DNA from: Acanthamoeba lenticulata
Taxonomy: Eukaryota > Discosea > Longamoebia > Acanthamoebidae
Assembly: GCA_002179805.1 (NCBI GenBank)
Contig: NAVB01002445.1
Span: 1-18,858 of the forward strand
Length of the DNA: 18,858 nt
Direction: 5' to 3'
Part shown: in pieces, positions 7,301-16,967 of the stretch
Layout: each line of letters starts with the position of its first letter
How positions within the stretch are numbered: the stretch's first letter is position 1
Made by a program: the position numbers and the translations under genes
Notes under the pieces: generated by a model
The model's input: the letters and a program-made list of their open reading frames with translations, nothing else
Databases searched by the model: none
What the model was told of the DNA's origin: nothing

Positions 7301-10210
7301 CCAACTCGGCCTCGCGCGCTTCCATGGCCTCGTGGTGCTCTTGCTCGAGCGTCTCGGCCGTGTCGCGTTCCTGGTCCTTGGCCTCGAGCCGCTGGTGCAG
7401 TTCCTCCATGGCGGCCTCCTTGGCGGCGAGCTCCTCACGCAGCCGGCGAAGCTCGGCCTTTTTGTCGCCCAGCGCCGTGGCCCACTCGGCCTCCTTGGCC
7501 TCGAGCGCAGCGGCCCACTCTTCCTGGATGCCGGTGAGCTCGTGCTCGACCAGGGCTTCTCGGTCGGCGTGGACGCGCTCGATGACGCTCTTGAGCTGGC
7601 CCATTTCGTCCTCCACGGCCGCCCATTCGGTCTCACGCTGTTCCCGTTCGCGCTGCCACTCGGCCTCCTTGGCCTCGAGCGTGGCCCGGGCCTCGACCAG
7701 CTCAGCGCGCAGCGTCTCGAGCTCTTCCTCAACCCGTCGCTCTTTACCTTCGTCTTCTTCTTGTCGCTTTCGCTCTTCTTCGAGTTCCGATCGCATTTGA
7801 GTGAGAAGGTCGTCCTTGGCGGCCACGGCCTCCTGAAGTCGGACCAGCTCGGCCTTGAGTCCATCGATCTCGGCCTTGGCCTTGAGCTCATCATCGTCGT
7901 CACGCTGCTGCTTTTGCTCCTGCTTCTGCTGCTCTTGCTGCTTCATGCGCTCGACCTCGGCCATGACGCCCCGGATGGTGCTCCTCATGGTCTCGCCTTC
8001 CTGTTGCGATTTGTGGACGACGGCCTCGAGGCCCGCCGCACGGTCGCGCTCGCGCTCGAGACGGCCCTCGAGCTCGACCACCCGGTCGGACAGCTCCTGC
8101 TTGGCCCGCTTCAGCTCCACCACGAGCCGTGACTGCTGTGGCTGCTGTGGCTGCTGTTGCTTGCCGCCGGCCGACGGCCCATTGGTCTCGTCGTGGCGCA
8201 CGAACGGCCCACGCAGCCTGGCACCATGGCCATCACCCCGCTGACGTCAGCAGGCCGAAAGGGAAAGAAAGAAATAAAGAAAGAAGAAAAAGGCATTTTT
8301 ACCGCTCGATTTCTTCGAGGAGCTCGAGCTGCTTCTCGCTCAGCTTGCGGCAGTTGCGCTCCATCTCCATCATGAGCCCTTGCACCCTGTGGCCGTTCTC
8401 CCGCTCGGCCTGGGCTGCGACCTCGGCCCGCCGCACCTTCTCGGTCCACTCCTCTCGCAGCTCCTCCGACCTGACGTCGCACTGGATCGTCAGCAACAAG
8501 AACAACACGTCGACGACAACGATAAAATACTGATGATGGCGGTGGTGATTTGGGACAACAACGCACTTGTGGTGGACGGCGTCCTCGGCGGCACGGCGGA
8601 GAGTCTGGACCTCTTGACCCAGCGTCCGGAGCTGGGCCTCAGCGGCCTCGAGCGCGCGCTCGCGCTGCTGTGCAACCGCCCGGGTGTCGGCCAGCGCGTA
8701 GTCGCGCTGCTGGAGGGCGTCGCGCAGCCGGGACTCGGCGTCGACAAAGCCCGAGAGCTTGGCCTCGACCTCGCCCAACAGGTCGTCCTTGGCGGCGAGT
8801 GCGGCCTCGGTCTGCCTCAGACGCTCCCCGATGCTAGCCAGCGTGTCGTCGCGCTCGCGCAGCGCCTCGCGGAGCTCGGCGCGCTGCTGCTTGGCCGCGG
8901 TGGCGTCCTGTGCGGCTTGCTGGCGCCACTCGTCACACTCTTGCGCCAGCGCGCGGCGTTCGTCCTCGCCGGCCTGCAAGGCCTGCTTCAGGTCGCGCTC
9001 GCGCCGCAGGAGCTCTTCGGCCTCAGCCTTCCACCTGTTGGTGAGGCCCTCGATCTGCTCGTCCTTGCCGCGCAGCATCTTGTGCAGCTCCTCCTTCATC
9101 TTACGCTCGACCTCCTGCAGGTCGTCGGCCTGTGCCCGGAGCAGCGCGTTCTTGTCTCGCAGTTTTTGCTTGTAGGTGCGCAGCTTGTCCTCCCACCCGC
9201 GCTGCTGGGCCTCGGCCTCGGCCTCACGCTCCTGCACGACGGCCTCGAGCCGCGCTCGCGCGTGTTTCTCGCGCTCGCAGGACTCGCCCAGCGCCCGCAC
9301 ACGTCGGTCGCCCTCGGCCAGCCGCCGGTCGCGGTCAGCCAGCTCCTCCTGGGTGCGCTCCCGCGCGGCGCGCTCCGCTTGGGCTGCGGCCTGCGCGGCG
9401 ACCAGCTCTTGCTCGGCGCGCTCCCGTCGTTTGCGCTCATCGCGCGCACGGGCGGCCGTGGCTTCGAGCTCGTGCTCGAGCCGCGTGCGCACCTCACGCT
9501 CGTCGACCACGCTCTGCTGGACGGTGTCGATCTCGCGCTTGACCTGCTCCAGCAACTGACGCATGCTGTCGGCCCGCTCGGTCTCGGCTTTGAGCCGTCG
9601 TCGCGCGTCGTCGGCTTCGTGCTGCAGCCGTTCACGCTCGGCCCGCGCTGCTCGCTCCAGCGCACGCGCGTCATCGAGTTGAACAGCGAGCGCGTTGCGC
9701 TGCTGCGCTTGTTCCTGAGTCTCAGCCTGGGCGCGGGCTAGGGCCTCTTGGCACTGCAGGAGCTCTTCCTCGAGCCGCTGGACCAGGGTGATGTCTTCGT
9801 TCTGCCACTGGGCGTATTGCCTGCTCGCGCACCGGTGGCGTGAGCCTCTGGAGGGTCTGAACGTGCTAGTGTAGTGCACGGAGGGGCAAGGGAGCGACGT
9901 ACTTGATGAGCTGGCCGTCTTCAGCTGTCAGTTGTTTCTTGAGTGTAGCGATTTGCTCCCGAAAAAAGGTCTTCTCCTCCCTGTGACAGGTAAGGCGTCA
10001 ATGCTTGAGCAAGCAAATGAATGTGGGAGAAGAGTGGGAGGCAGTTCACCTTCTTTTGTTACGTTCAATTTCAAATCGTTGTCTCAAGTCCTCTATTTCC
10101 TTCTTAAGCTCCTCCTCAATGTCGCCATGGCGCAGCAAATCATCGAAACGTGAAAATACGGTGTCCGCCGTGGTCGCCTTTGCACGACCACTGGCACCTC
10201 GTCCTTTCAT
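4296..10210 (-). CDS. giant coiled-coil protein (golgin/centrosomal-type architecture), function unassigned
   Basis: Five exons, minus strand: 10050-10210, 9903-9980, 8567-9820, 8303-8470, 4296-8217; phases agree at every junction and give about 1860 residues. Nearly all of it is heptad coiled coil rich in Glu, Ala, Leu, Gln and Arg. Units such as ELAELRQQLADKEAA repeat, with near-copies around residues 840-945. Trp recurs in segments like KEAEWATAL and REWAAALSASE. Near residues 1390-1490 is an Asp/Glu/Asn-rich acidic stretch; near 1570-1610 an Asn/Ser/Gly-rich stretch; near 1610-1700 another acidic block; then a basic coiled coil to the C terminus. No motor, kinase, membrane or C-terminal targeting domain is recognisable. 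The start is supported by ATG at 10210 and a Lys/Arg-rich N terminus in phase with exon 2. It could be a tethering or scaffolding protein. Homology searches will be dominated by compositional similarity. Confidence 0.85.
7055..7360 (-). repeat. internal near-duplicate units within the coiled-coil gene
   Basis: On the plus strand the phrase CTTGTCGGCCAGCTGCTG occurs three times (near 7068, 7173 and 7275), each followed by similar sequence encoding LRQQLADKE units in reverse. The copies near 7065-7158 and 7268-7360 stay similar for about 90 bp, which corresponds to roughly 30 residues of coiled coil. This indicates recent tandem expansion or gene conversion inside the exon. Confidence 0.7.
8240..8251. 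repeat. 12-bp perfect palindrome GCTGACGTCAGC in an intron
   Basis: GCTGACGTCAGC lies within the last intron of the coiled-coil gene (8218-8302, minus strand), about 22 nt before its acceptor. It contains CTGAC, a plausible branch-point sequence, and the CRE-like core TGACGTCA. An identical 12-mer occurs in an intron of the membrane-protein gene at 11831-11842. Confidence 0.75.
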
Positions 10211-10501
10211 CTCTGTTGCTCGTGATTCCTCACGATGAGCCCTTTTTTCTTTGTGCTTTTACAGCCCAAAGTGTTGGAGAAAATAAAAATTAATCTGTTT
10301 ATCACCATTTTCTGTGGCTAGATAAAACCAGGAAGGACGGGAAGCTTTCCCTCGTTTCTCGGTTCTCACTTGCCAACCGCGACAGAACAAGGGAAGCGAG
10401 AACCGTTCCTGAACGGCTTCCCATTTCCTTTGATCAAAGGAATCTGTACCTGTACGAGGACAAAGGAGATCTGGGCCTCGGTCAATTTGCACATAATTGA
10501 A
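10211..10501. promoter_or_regulatory. divergent promoter region between the coiled-coil and membrane-protein genes
   Basis: These 291 bp separate two divergent start codons (10210 minus, 10502 plus) and contain no supportable gene. The half nearer the coiled-coil gene is T/A-rich (10241-10325). The half nearer the membrane-protein gene carries several inverted repeats between 10339 and 10442. No clear TATA box can be assigned. Its position makes it the shared regulatory region of both genes. Confidence 0.6.
10339..10442. repeat. cluster of palindromes in the divergent promoter
   Basis: Three elements lie close together. GGGAAGCTTTCCC (10339-10351) is palindromic around a 3-nt centre. An inverted repeat pairs GGGAAGC...CGTTC (10391-10408, interrupted by GAGAAC) with GAACGGCTTCCC (10411-10422) across a 2-nt loop. 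TTCCTTTGATCAAAGGAA (10425-10442) is a perfect 18-bp palindrome. CGGTTCTC at 10360-10367 is also the reverse complement of GAGAACCG at 10398-10405. The motif GGGAAGC therefore occurs twice forward and once reversed. Confidence 0.75.
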
Positions 10502-12195
10502 ATGGATTCCAGGCGAACTTGGTTTGCCGTGCCGTTGCTGGGGCTTCTTTTGGTCATCTTCATCGTAGGTGTTCCTTCGGCACAAGGTTCGTTCCTCTAC
10601 CGGTAGTTGCAATTAGTTTTTGTTTTGATTTGAATCTTGCATCCGTCCCGCTACACAAACCTGTAAATTCGCAATTTAATAATCAATAACACCAATTAGC
10701 CCTCGACACGTTCAAATGTCGAGTGACACGAGTTGTGGTGAAGACGGAGAGCACTGCCCCCGGCCTGTCGGTCGGCGAGGCGATGGTTCTGGTGGGCAAG
10801 AATCCTAATTTCGTGGACCCGGCCGCCACGCATTGGACCTGCACCGACGGCCTCTTTAGCGGCGACGCCCTCGCCACGCCCGGTATGCCGCCCTTCACCC
10901 CTTTCCCCTGTTGGCCAGCCTGCCTGCTGTCCCAGCTCGGTGATGACCCTCGAGCTTGGTGTTTGCGCACCATGGTCCAGGCGGCGACTCGGGCGAGTTC
11001 CTGATGGGCCTCGCCTTGTACGCGGCCGAGCTGCGCAAGTTCTATCCCGACTTTGAGCTGACCAAGCTCGAGGTCGCCGAGCTCTTCAGGGAGTTCATGC
11101 TCACCGTTGAAGAATCGCGGGCCTTCTACATGCACATGGACTCTGTGCGTTGCCGGCTTCTTCCTCTTCATCCTTCTTCCGCCCGGGCTCTGCGCTGACA
11201 CATTGTCGTGCCGGTGACGGTGGCCGTGATGACCCAGAACGTGCACACGGAACTGAAGGAGCGGTTGGAGCCCATCCTCGGGGCCAACCCCAACATCTTC
11301 TACGTGCCCGAGCCCAAGCAGGCGCAGGTCCTCAAGATCGTGACCAACCCCGACTTTGTGGGCTGCGCCCACCTCCACGCCATCATGCAGTTCCCGGCCA
11401 AGTACAACGTACGTTCCTGCCTGGATTCACCTGCGGTGGCCCTCGTTGACGTGCGCGCGCGCACGACACCAGATCCCGCGAGAGACGACCGAGTACTTCC
11501 TGACGGCGTTCTACGAGTACCTGTGGAACCACGAGAGCAGCCACAAGCTCGTGCTGGCCATCACCGACCCGGTGCCCGTGGACGGCTCGCGTGGGGAGGT
11601 GGCCTTTATCAAGCTGGGCACCGACCAGTCCGCGCTCGACATCGCCGACCAGTGCTCCAACATGGCGCCCGTGATGTCGGCCAAGACGGGCAAGGGCCCC
11701 GTGCTGCTGGCCCAGCCCCAGTTTGTCGGCGGCGTGCGGGACTCGATCGTCTTTTTCTTCTCGCGCAAGCTCCAATCCGTACGGCTCCGCCCCATCCACG
11801 GTGTGGCCCCAGCGCTGCTCGCTGCTCGCTGCTGACGTCAGCACACGCACACAGTTGATCGGCGAGCAAGAGGTGAGCGAGGTCAACATCGCGCCGCAGA
11901 TGGCCGACCTTGCTGCCGTGCACCTGCAGCTCTCGGTTTCGAGCCTGGCCAAGAACAAGCCCGTGTACAAGGTCACCTTGATCCTGGACAACACGGCCAG
12001 CCTCCTGCGGTTGATCATCGCCTCGGCAGTCGCCGTGGCGATCTTCATCGTCTTGTTCGCGGGCATCACCTACATTAAATACGTGCGTAGCCGCCAGTCC
12101 CCCACCCACGACGATGACGATGATGACGACAACAGCCTGACGTTGGCTCTCTGCAGAGGGAGCACAAGCATGACGATGACGATTACGAGGTGTAG
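10502..12195 (+). CDS. type I transmembrane protein of the secretory pathway, family not recognised
   Basis: Seven exons: 10502-10586, 10700-10882, 10981-11144, 11238-11408, 11473-11778, 11855-12082, 12157-12195; phases agree and give 391 residues. The N terminus (MDSRRTWFAV, then a Leu/Val/Ile run ending GVPSAQA) is a signal peptide of about 28 residues whose first intron follows the cleavage region. The lumenal or extracellular part (about 30-350) has few cysteines, including KC35 and WTC, and segments such as GGDSGEFLMGL, ELRKFYPDFELT and YFLTAFYEYLWNHESSHK. A single membrane span lies near 353-376. The cytoplasmic tail is short and acidic, ending HDDDDYEV. No catalytic motif or named domain is apparent. 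It shares the upstream palindromic promoter with the coiled-coil gene. The exon 4 acceptor (11237) is the only AG available nearby. Confidence 0.8.
11831..11842. repeat. second copy of the 12-bp palindrome GCTGACGTCAGC in an intron
   Basis: The same 12-mer as at 8240-8251 lies in the fifth intron of the membrane-protein gene (11779-11854), about 12 nt before the acceptor. As in the other gene it is placed where a CTGAC branch point would be expected. Confidence 0.75.
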
Positions 12196-12333
12196 AAAGT
12201 CCGACGCAGGCTCTCCCCTCTTCCATGATGACCATGATCATCAGGGCACCTGCCCTCGATGCTGAGGTCTTGCCACATCGCCATGTCCCCTCTCCTCCTC
12301 CGCCTCCATTTTGTAAAGAAGTAGCCAAAGAAG

Positions 12334-12350
12334 CCGACACGACATGTCGG
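12334..12350. repeat. short inverted repeat CCGACA/TGTCGG
   Basis: CCGACA (12334-12339) pairs with TGTCGG (12345-12350) across 5 nt, and the centre CGACATGTCG (12340-12349) is itself a perfect 10-bp palindrome. It lies about 140 bp after the membrane-protein stop codon. Chance occurrence is possible. Confidence 0.5.
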
Positions 12351-12607
12351 AGTTTTGTCCATGACGCGCTCAGCATCTTGACGGCTGACATGTACCGTTG
12401 GGGTCCGGCTAACCACGCCTCTCGCGAGGAGTCAAAGGGCAGCCGTTGGCCTCCGCCCACTGGCGGACTTCCAAGGGCCTCCCTCAGCCGCGTTGGTGAT
12501 CTTGACTCCTTTTATTGGTCGACAGGGATAAAACAATACCCGTGTTGATTTTTATTTTCTCCAACGAACAGAGAAGAAAAACAATTTCTGTGGCTTTGTG
12601 CGAATTC

Positions 12608-12629
12608 TGCCAAAGTAAAAACTTTGGCA
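12608..12629. repeat. 9-bp perfect hairpin with AAAA loop upstream of E1
   Basis: TGCCAAAGT (12608-12616) and ACTTTGGCA (12621-12629) form a perfect 9-bp inverted repeat around AAAA, 85 bp before the E1 start codon. It would lie in the promoter or 5' leader of the E1 gene. Role unknown. Confidence 0.65.
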
Positions 12630-12713
12630 CGAAAAAATTGGTGCTGTTGTTACCTCTTTTTCTAGCTCCTCGGCACAAACACAAGACCATCTCGGCCAGC
12701 CAAAGCACGAGAG

Positions 12714-15700
12714 ATGAAGCGTTCACATGAGGTGAGTGTTCTCTCGCACCTCCCTATTCTCAATACTTAGGCTTTTCAGTGATGGTCTTTTGCATCGAGC
12801 AATTGGGCTATCTTTCGCTCACGTGACACTGCTCATCTTGTGTAACATTGAACTTATTTTGCGTCTTACGCCATTTTCTATCATTTACAGCAAAGTTCTG
12901 CTACGGATCAGCCATCCAGCACATCCGATGTCAGGACCGACCGCCTACTCACTTGTATGTACTGCCTTCACTGACATTCACACTCTGCTGTTGCAGCTCT
13001 CATCACTCTTTCTCCGATGCTGGCACACAGCCCGTGCGCGCACGACGTCCAAACTGGACCTGGGCCTGTACTCACGCCAAGTCTACGTGCTGGGTCTTGA
13101 AACCATGAAGAAGCTTGCTGAAACCAACGTTCTTGTTTGCGGCATCAAGGGGCTGGGCCTCGAAATTGGTACCATTTTGCATCCTTGAGATTTTTTTCCC
13201 CTTCCTCTCTTTTTTCTCCATCCTGCTGCCGCCAGATCTTAAGACGGATCTTCTCCTGTTATGTGGATTCCTTCCACTAGCCAAGAACGTGGTGCTCGCC
13301 GGTGTCAAGTCGGTGACGTTGCATGATACTGAGGCCGTAGAGTTGAACGACCTCTCGTCGCAGTTTTACCTCTTTGAGGAGGACGTTGGCAAGAACAGGG
13401 CTGAGGTACCTCCGCGACGCCCCTTACCTCCCTTTCCTCGTCGACCAGACGATGCTCACCTCTCCGCTCCGCTCAGATGAGCTTGAATCGAGTTGCAGAG
13501 CTGAACCCCTACGTGAACGTGACGGCACACACCGGGGCGCTGGACATGGCCTTCCTCTCGACGTTCCAGGTGGTGGTGATGACCAACGCCAAGTCCACGG
13601 CCGAGCTGACGCGAGTGAGCACCTTCTGTCACGACAACCGCATCGCTTTCATCTGGGCGGAGACGCGGGGCCTCTTTGGCACAATCTTCACCGATTTTGG
13701 CGAGGAGTTTGTCGTAGTGGACACCAACGGCGAAGAGCCCGAGCGCCACATCATCTCCTCCATCAGCCAGGACAACCCGGCTGTTGTTACCGTGCATGAC
13801 GAGAGCCGACATGGCCTCGAGGACGGCGACCAGGTCATCTTCGACGAGGTCGAGGGCATGGCCGAGCTCAACAGCCTCCAGTCGCCGGTTCGCGTCACCG
13901 TCACGGGCCCTTACACGTTCAAGATCGACCACGACACCACCCAGTATGGGGCCTACCAACGCGGCGGCGTTGTACAGCAGGTCAAGGTGCCCAAGAAGCT
14001 CAAGTTCAGCCCGCTCACCCGCGCTCTGGTTACGCCGGGTGAGTTCGCCATCAGCGACTTTGCCAAGCTCGGCCGCCCGGAGCAGTTGCATCTGGGCTTC
14101 CAAGCGCTTTTGGCTTACCAGGACCTGCACAACGGCCAACTTCCGCCTGTGGGTGATGCCGCGGCCGCCGATGAAGTTGTTGCCTTCGCCAAGGAACTCA
14201 ACCAGCGAGCCAAGCGCGAGGCACGTGTGCTGATCCAGTTTTGGTCTCTTGATTCTTTGTTTTAATATTTATTATATATTTCACTGCAGAACGCCGAGAG
14301 GATCGACGACAAGTGGCACGAAGTTGATGAAGTCGACGAAGACATCATCAGGAAGCTTGCCATGTTCTCCCGCGGTGACCTTTGCCCGATGGTATGTACC
14401 TTGTTTCTTCTCGCTGCAGCGCGTAGATGACCGCCTCACATTTGTAACCTGCTGTGCAGAACGCCTTTTTCGGAGGCATCACGGCGCAGGAGGTGCTCAA
14501 GATCTCTGGCAAGTTCCATCCGATTTACCAGTGGTTCTACTTTGACGCCGTCGAGGCCCTGCCCAGCGAACTCAACCTCGCTGACCATGCGCCGGTAGCT
14601 GCTCGCCTCCCTTAGCCCTCTCCCCCCGGTGCCATTTTTGCGAGAGGCTTGTCGGGCTGACGATTGATTACGCTATTCCAGGTGGGCAGCCGTTACGACA
14701 ACCAGATTGCCGTGTTTGGGCGCGCCTTCCAGGAGAAGCTCGGGCAGCAAAAGTTCTTTTTGTGTGGTGCGGGCGCATTGGGCTGCGAATTTTTGAAGAA
14801 CTTTGCCATGATGGGTCTCGGCTGCGGCGAGCACGGCAACATCCACGTCACCGACATGGACAACATCGAGAAGTCCAACCTCAACCGCCAGTTCCTCTTC
14901 CGTGACTACGACATCGGGGTAAGTCTTTTGTTTATGTTTTTATATTGTTTCTTTTAATTGAATGCTAAGACCCTATTTTCGGTAAAAACAGAAAATGAAG
15001 TCGCAGGCGGCTGCGGCGGCGATCAAGGTAATGAACCCGCAAATTCGCGTGACGCCCTACGAGATCCCTGTGCAGACGGAGGAGACCTTCACCGAGGTCT
15101 TCTGGCGGTCGCTCGACGGAGTGTGCAATGCGCTGGACAACCTGGAAGCGCGACGGTACACGGATTACCAGTGCGTCACGTACGGGAAGCCGCTGCTGGA
15201 GTCGGGCACGCTCGGCGCCAAGGCCAACACGCAGGTCGTGCTGCCGCACAAGACCGAGTCTTACTCGGCGTCGGCGGACCCGCCGGAGAAGACAATCCCC
15301 ATGTGCACGCTTAAGAACTTCCCCAACAAGATCGAGCACACGATCGAGTGGGCGCGCGACCTCTTTGGCGGCTTCTTCAAGAACCAGGCCGAGGACGTCA
15401 ACAACTACCTGGACAACCCGGACTACCTCAAGAAGATGCGCGCCAACACCAACGTGGGCGTGCTCCGGAAGACGGTCGAGGGCATCGCGGCCTACCTCGA
15501 GAAGGCCAACAACATGACCATCCGCGAGTGCGTCGCTTGGGCACGTCTCCATTTTGAGGACCTCTTCAATCACAACATCGCCCAGCTGGCGTACAACTTC
15601 CCCGAGGACCACATTACCGCCAACGGCGTGCGGTTCTGGTCGGGCCCCAAGCGGTTCCCGCGGGTGATCACCTTCAACGAGGATGACCCGCTCCACATGG

Positions 15701-16796
15701 ACTTTATCGTGGCCGGCGCCAAGCTCTTGGCCCGCCTCTTTGGCCTCGACGACCACATCACGCTCGACGAGATCCACTCTGCGCTTGCCACCGTCACGGT
15801 CCCGCCCTTCACGCCCAAGAAGGTCAAGATCCAGACCGAGCCCGGCCAGCAGGAGGAGAACCAGAGCAGCGGCGGCGATGAGCACGACGCCGACGAGGAG
15901 GCCATTTCGCGCATAGTCGCGTCGCTACCGGACCGCGCACAACTGCCGGCCGACTGGCGGCTGAAGCCCATCGCGTTCGAGAAGGACGACGACACCAATC
16001 ACCACATGGACTTCATCACCGCGGCGTCCAACCTGCGCGCCCGCAACTACAGCATCAAGGAGGCCGACGTGCACAAGACCAAGCAAATCGCCGGCAAGAT
16101 CATCCCGGCCATCGCCACCACCACGGCCATGATCACCGGCCTGGTGTGCCTCGAGCTCTACAAGCTCGTGCAGGGCGACAAGAAGGTGGACCAGTTCAAG
16201 AACGCCTTCGTCAACCTGGCCCTCCCCTTCTGGGCCTTCTCCGAGCCCCTTCCTCCCGCCGTCCACAAGGGCGTTGATGTACGTCTATTCTTCACTTTTT
16301 TTTTGGCTATTTTATTCATGATTAATGTGTGATTTGCAGGGGTCGAAGCCGTACCCGAAGGACGGGTGGACGGAGTGGGACAAGATCGAGATCACCGGGG
16401 TGACGCCGCAGACCAGGCTGCAGGAGTTGATCAACCGGTTCAAGGAGGAGCACGGCGTGGTGGTCAACTCCATCGCCAGCGGAGTGGGTCTGATGTACAC
16501 GTCCTACCTGCCCGGCCACAAGGCCCGCCTCTCCCAGTCGTACGGCCTTCCTTCTTTTATGTATTCATTTCTTTTATTGATTCATTTTGAACGATTTATG
16601 CATACTTCTTCGTACGTTGCTGATGATTCCGCCTTTGGTGTGCAGGGTGGTGGACATTTGGTGCAGCTCGAACAAGAAGACGATCCCGGCGTCGAAGAAC
16701 TTTATCCTCCTCTCGGTGGAGGGTGAGGACGCCGAGACGGGAGACGAGCTCGAACTGCCCGACGTGCACTTCAGGTTCCGTCCTCTCGAAGATTGA
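12714..16796 (+). CDS. UBA1: ubiquitin-activating enzyme E1
   Basis: E1 adenylates ubiquitin and passes it as a thioester to E2 enzymes. Eleven exons: 12714-12731, 12891-12954, 13031-13168, 13281-13405, 13477-14226, 14290-14391, 14460-14594, 14682-14918, 14992-16278, 16340-16539, 16646-16796; phases agree and give 1068 residues, near the usual 1050-1060. After a Ser/Thr-rich N terminus comes the inactive adenylation half ([32 protein letters not shown]). The active half follows: ATP-binding GAGALG at 473-478, [17 protein letters not shown], and the ALDN motif with D572. The catalytic cysteine is C628 in [10 protein letters not shown], as in other UBA1 proteins. The C-terminal ubiquitin-fold domain that recruits E2 covers roughly the last 110 residues. 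Only six codons form exon 1. The closest paralogue, UBA6, is possible but less likely given the strong match to UBA1 motifs. Confidence 0.96.
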
Positions 16797-16827
16797 GAGC
16801 CTGTTCCCGCACAGCCAAAATTTAAAC

Positions 16828-16845
16828 AATAAATAAATAAATAAA
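16828..16845 (+). terminator. overlapping AATAAA polyadenylation signals of the E1 gene
   Basis: Four overlapping AATAAA hexamers (AATAAATAAATAAATAAA) begin 32 nt after the E1 stop codon in an A/T-rich stretch. This is the only clear poly(A) signal cluster in the window. The remaining 122 bp up to the next start codon (16968) must include the promoter of the arrestin-like gene. Confidence 0.75.
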
Positions 16846-16967
16846 TATAAAAGCAAAAAATTATTATTTATCCTTGTTTGGTAAAGAATGCATGGAACGT
16901 GTCTGCACGAAGAAGAAAAAACAACCAAAATTCAAGCCGAGGGTTCACCTGAGAACCACATCGCAGC

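Larger units (their letters stand above)
12196..12713. other. gene-free interval upstream of the E1 gene
   Basis: This 518-bp stretch lies between the membrane-protein stop and the E1 start. The open frames in it are short, have no family resemblance and no splice connection to either neighbour. It presumably contains the 3' untranslated region of one gene and the promoter of the other. It holds two small palindromic elements (12334-12350 and 12608-12629); GC content falls in the right-hand half. Confidence 0.6.

Noticed and set aside
4479..8132. A 1217-codon open frame on the plus strand opposite the coiled-coil gene
   Set aside because: Long antisense frames arise when a gene is built from GAG, CAG, GCC and CTG codons. 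Its product is a Leu/Val/Phe-rich string with no domain, and the minus strand has a coherent five-exon coiled-coil gene in phase.
8472..8566. Open frame running through this segment of the coiled-coil gene
   Set aside because: The encoded stretch is His/Val/Leu-rich and breaks the heptads; GTGCGT and GTCAG ends with matching phase mark it as an intron.
12225..12548. A 107-codon open frame between the membrane-protein and E1 genes
   Set aside because: No family resemblance, no coding-like repeat of GC third positions across its length, and no splice link to a neighbour.
14965..15885. A 306-codon antisense frame opposite E1
   Set aside because: It overlaps the E1 exon that carries the catalytic cysteine and conserved adenylation motifs; it is a compositional shadow.
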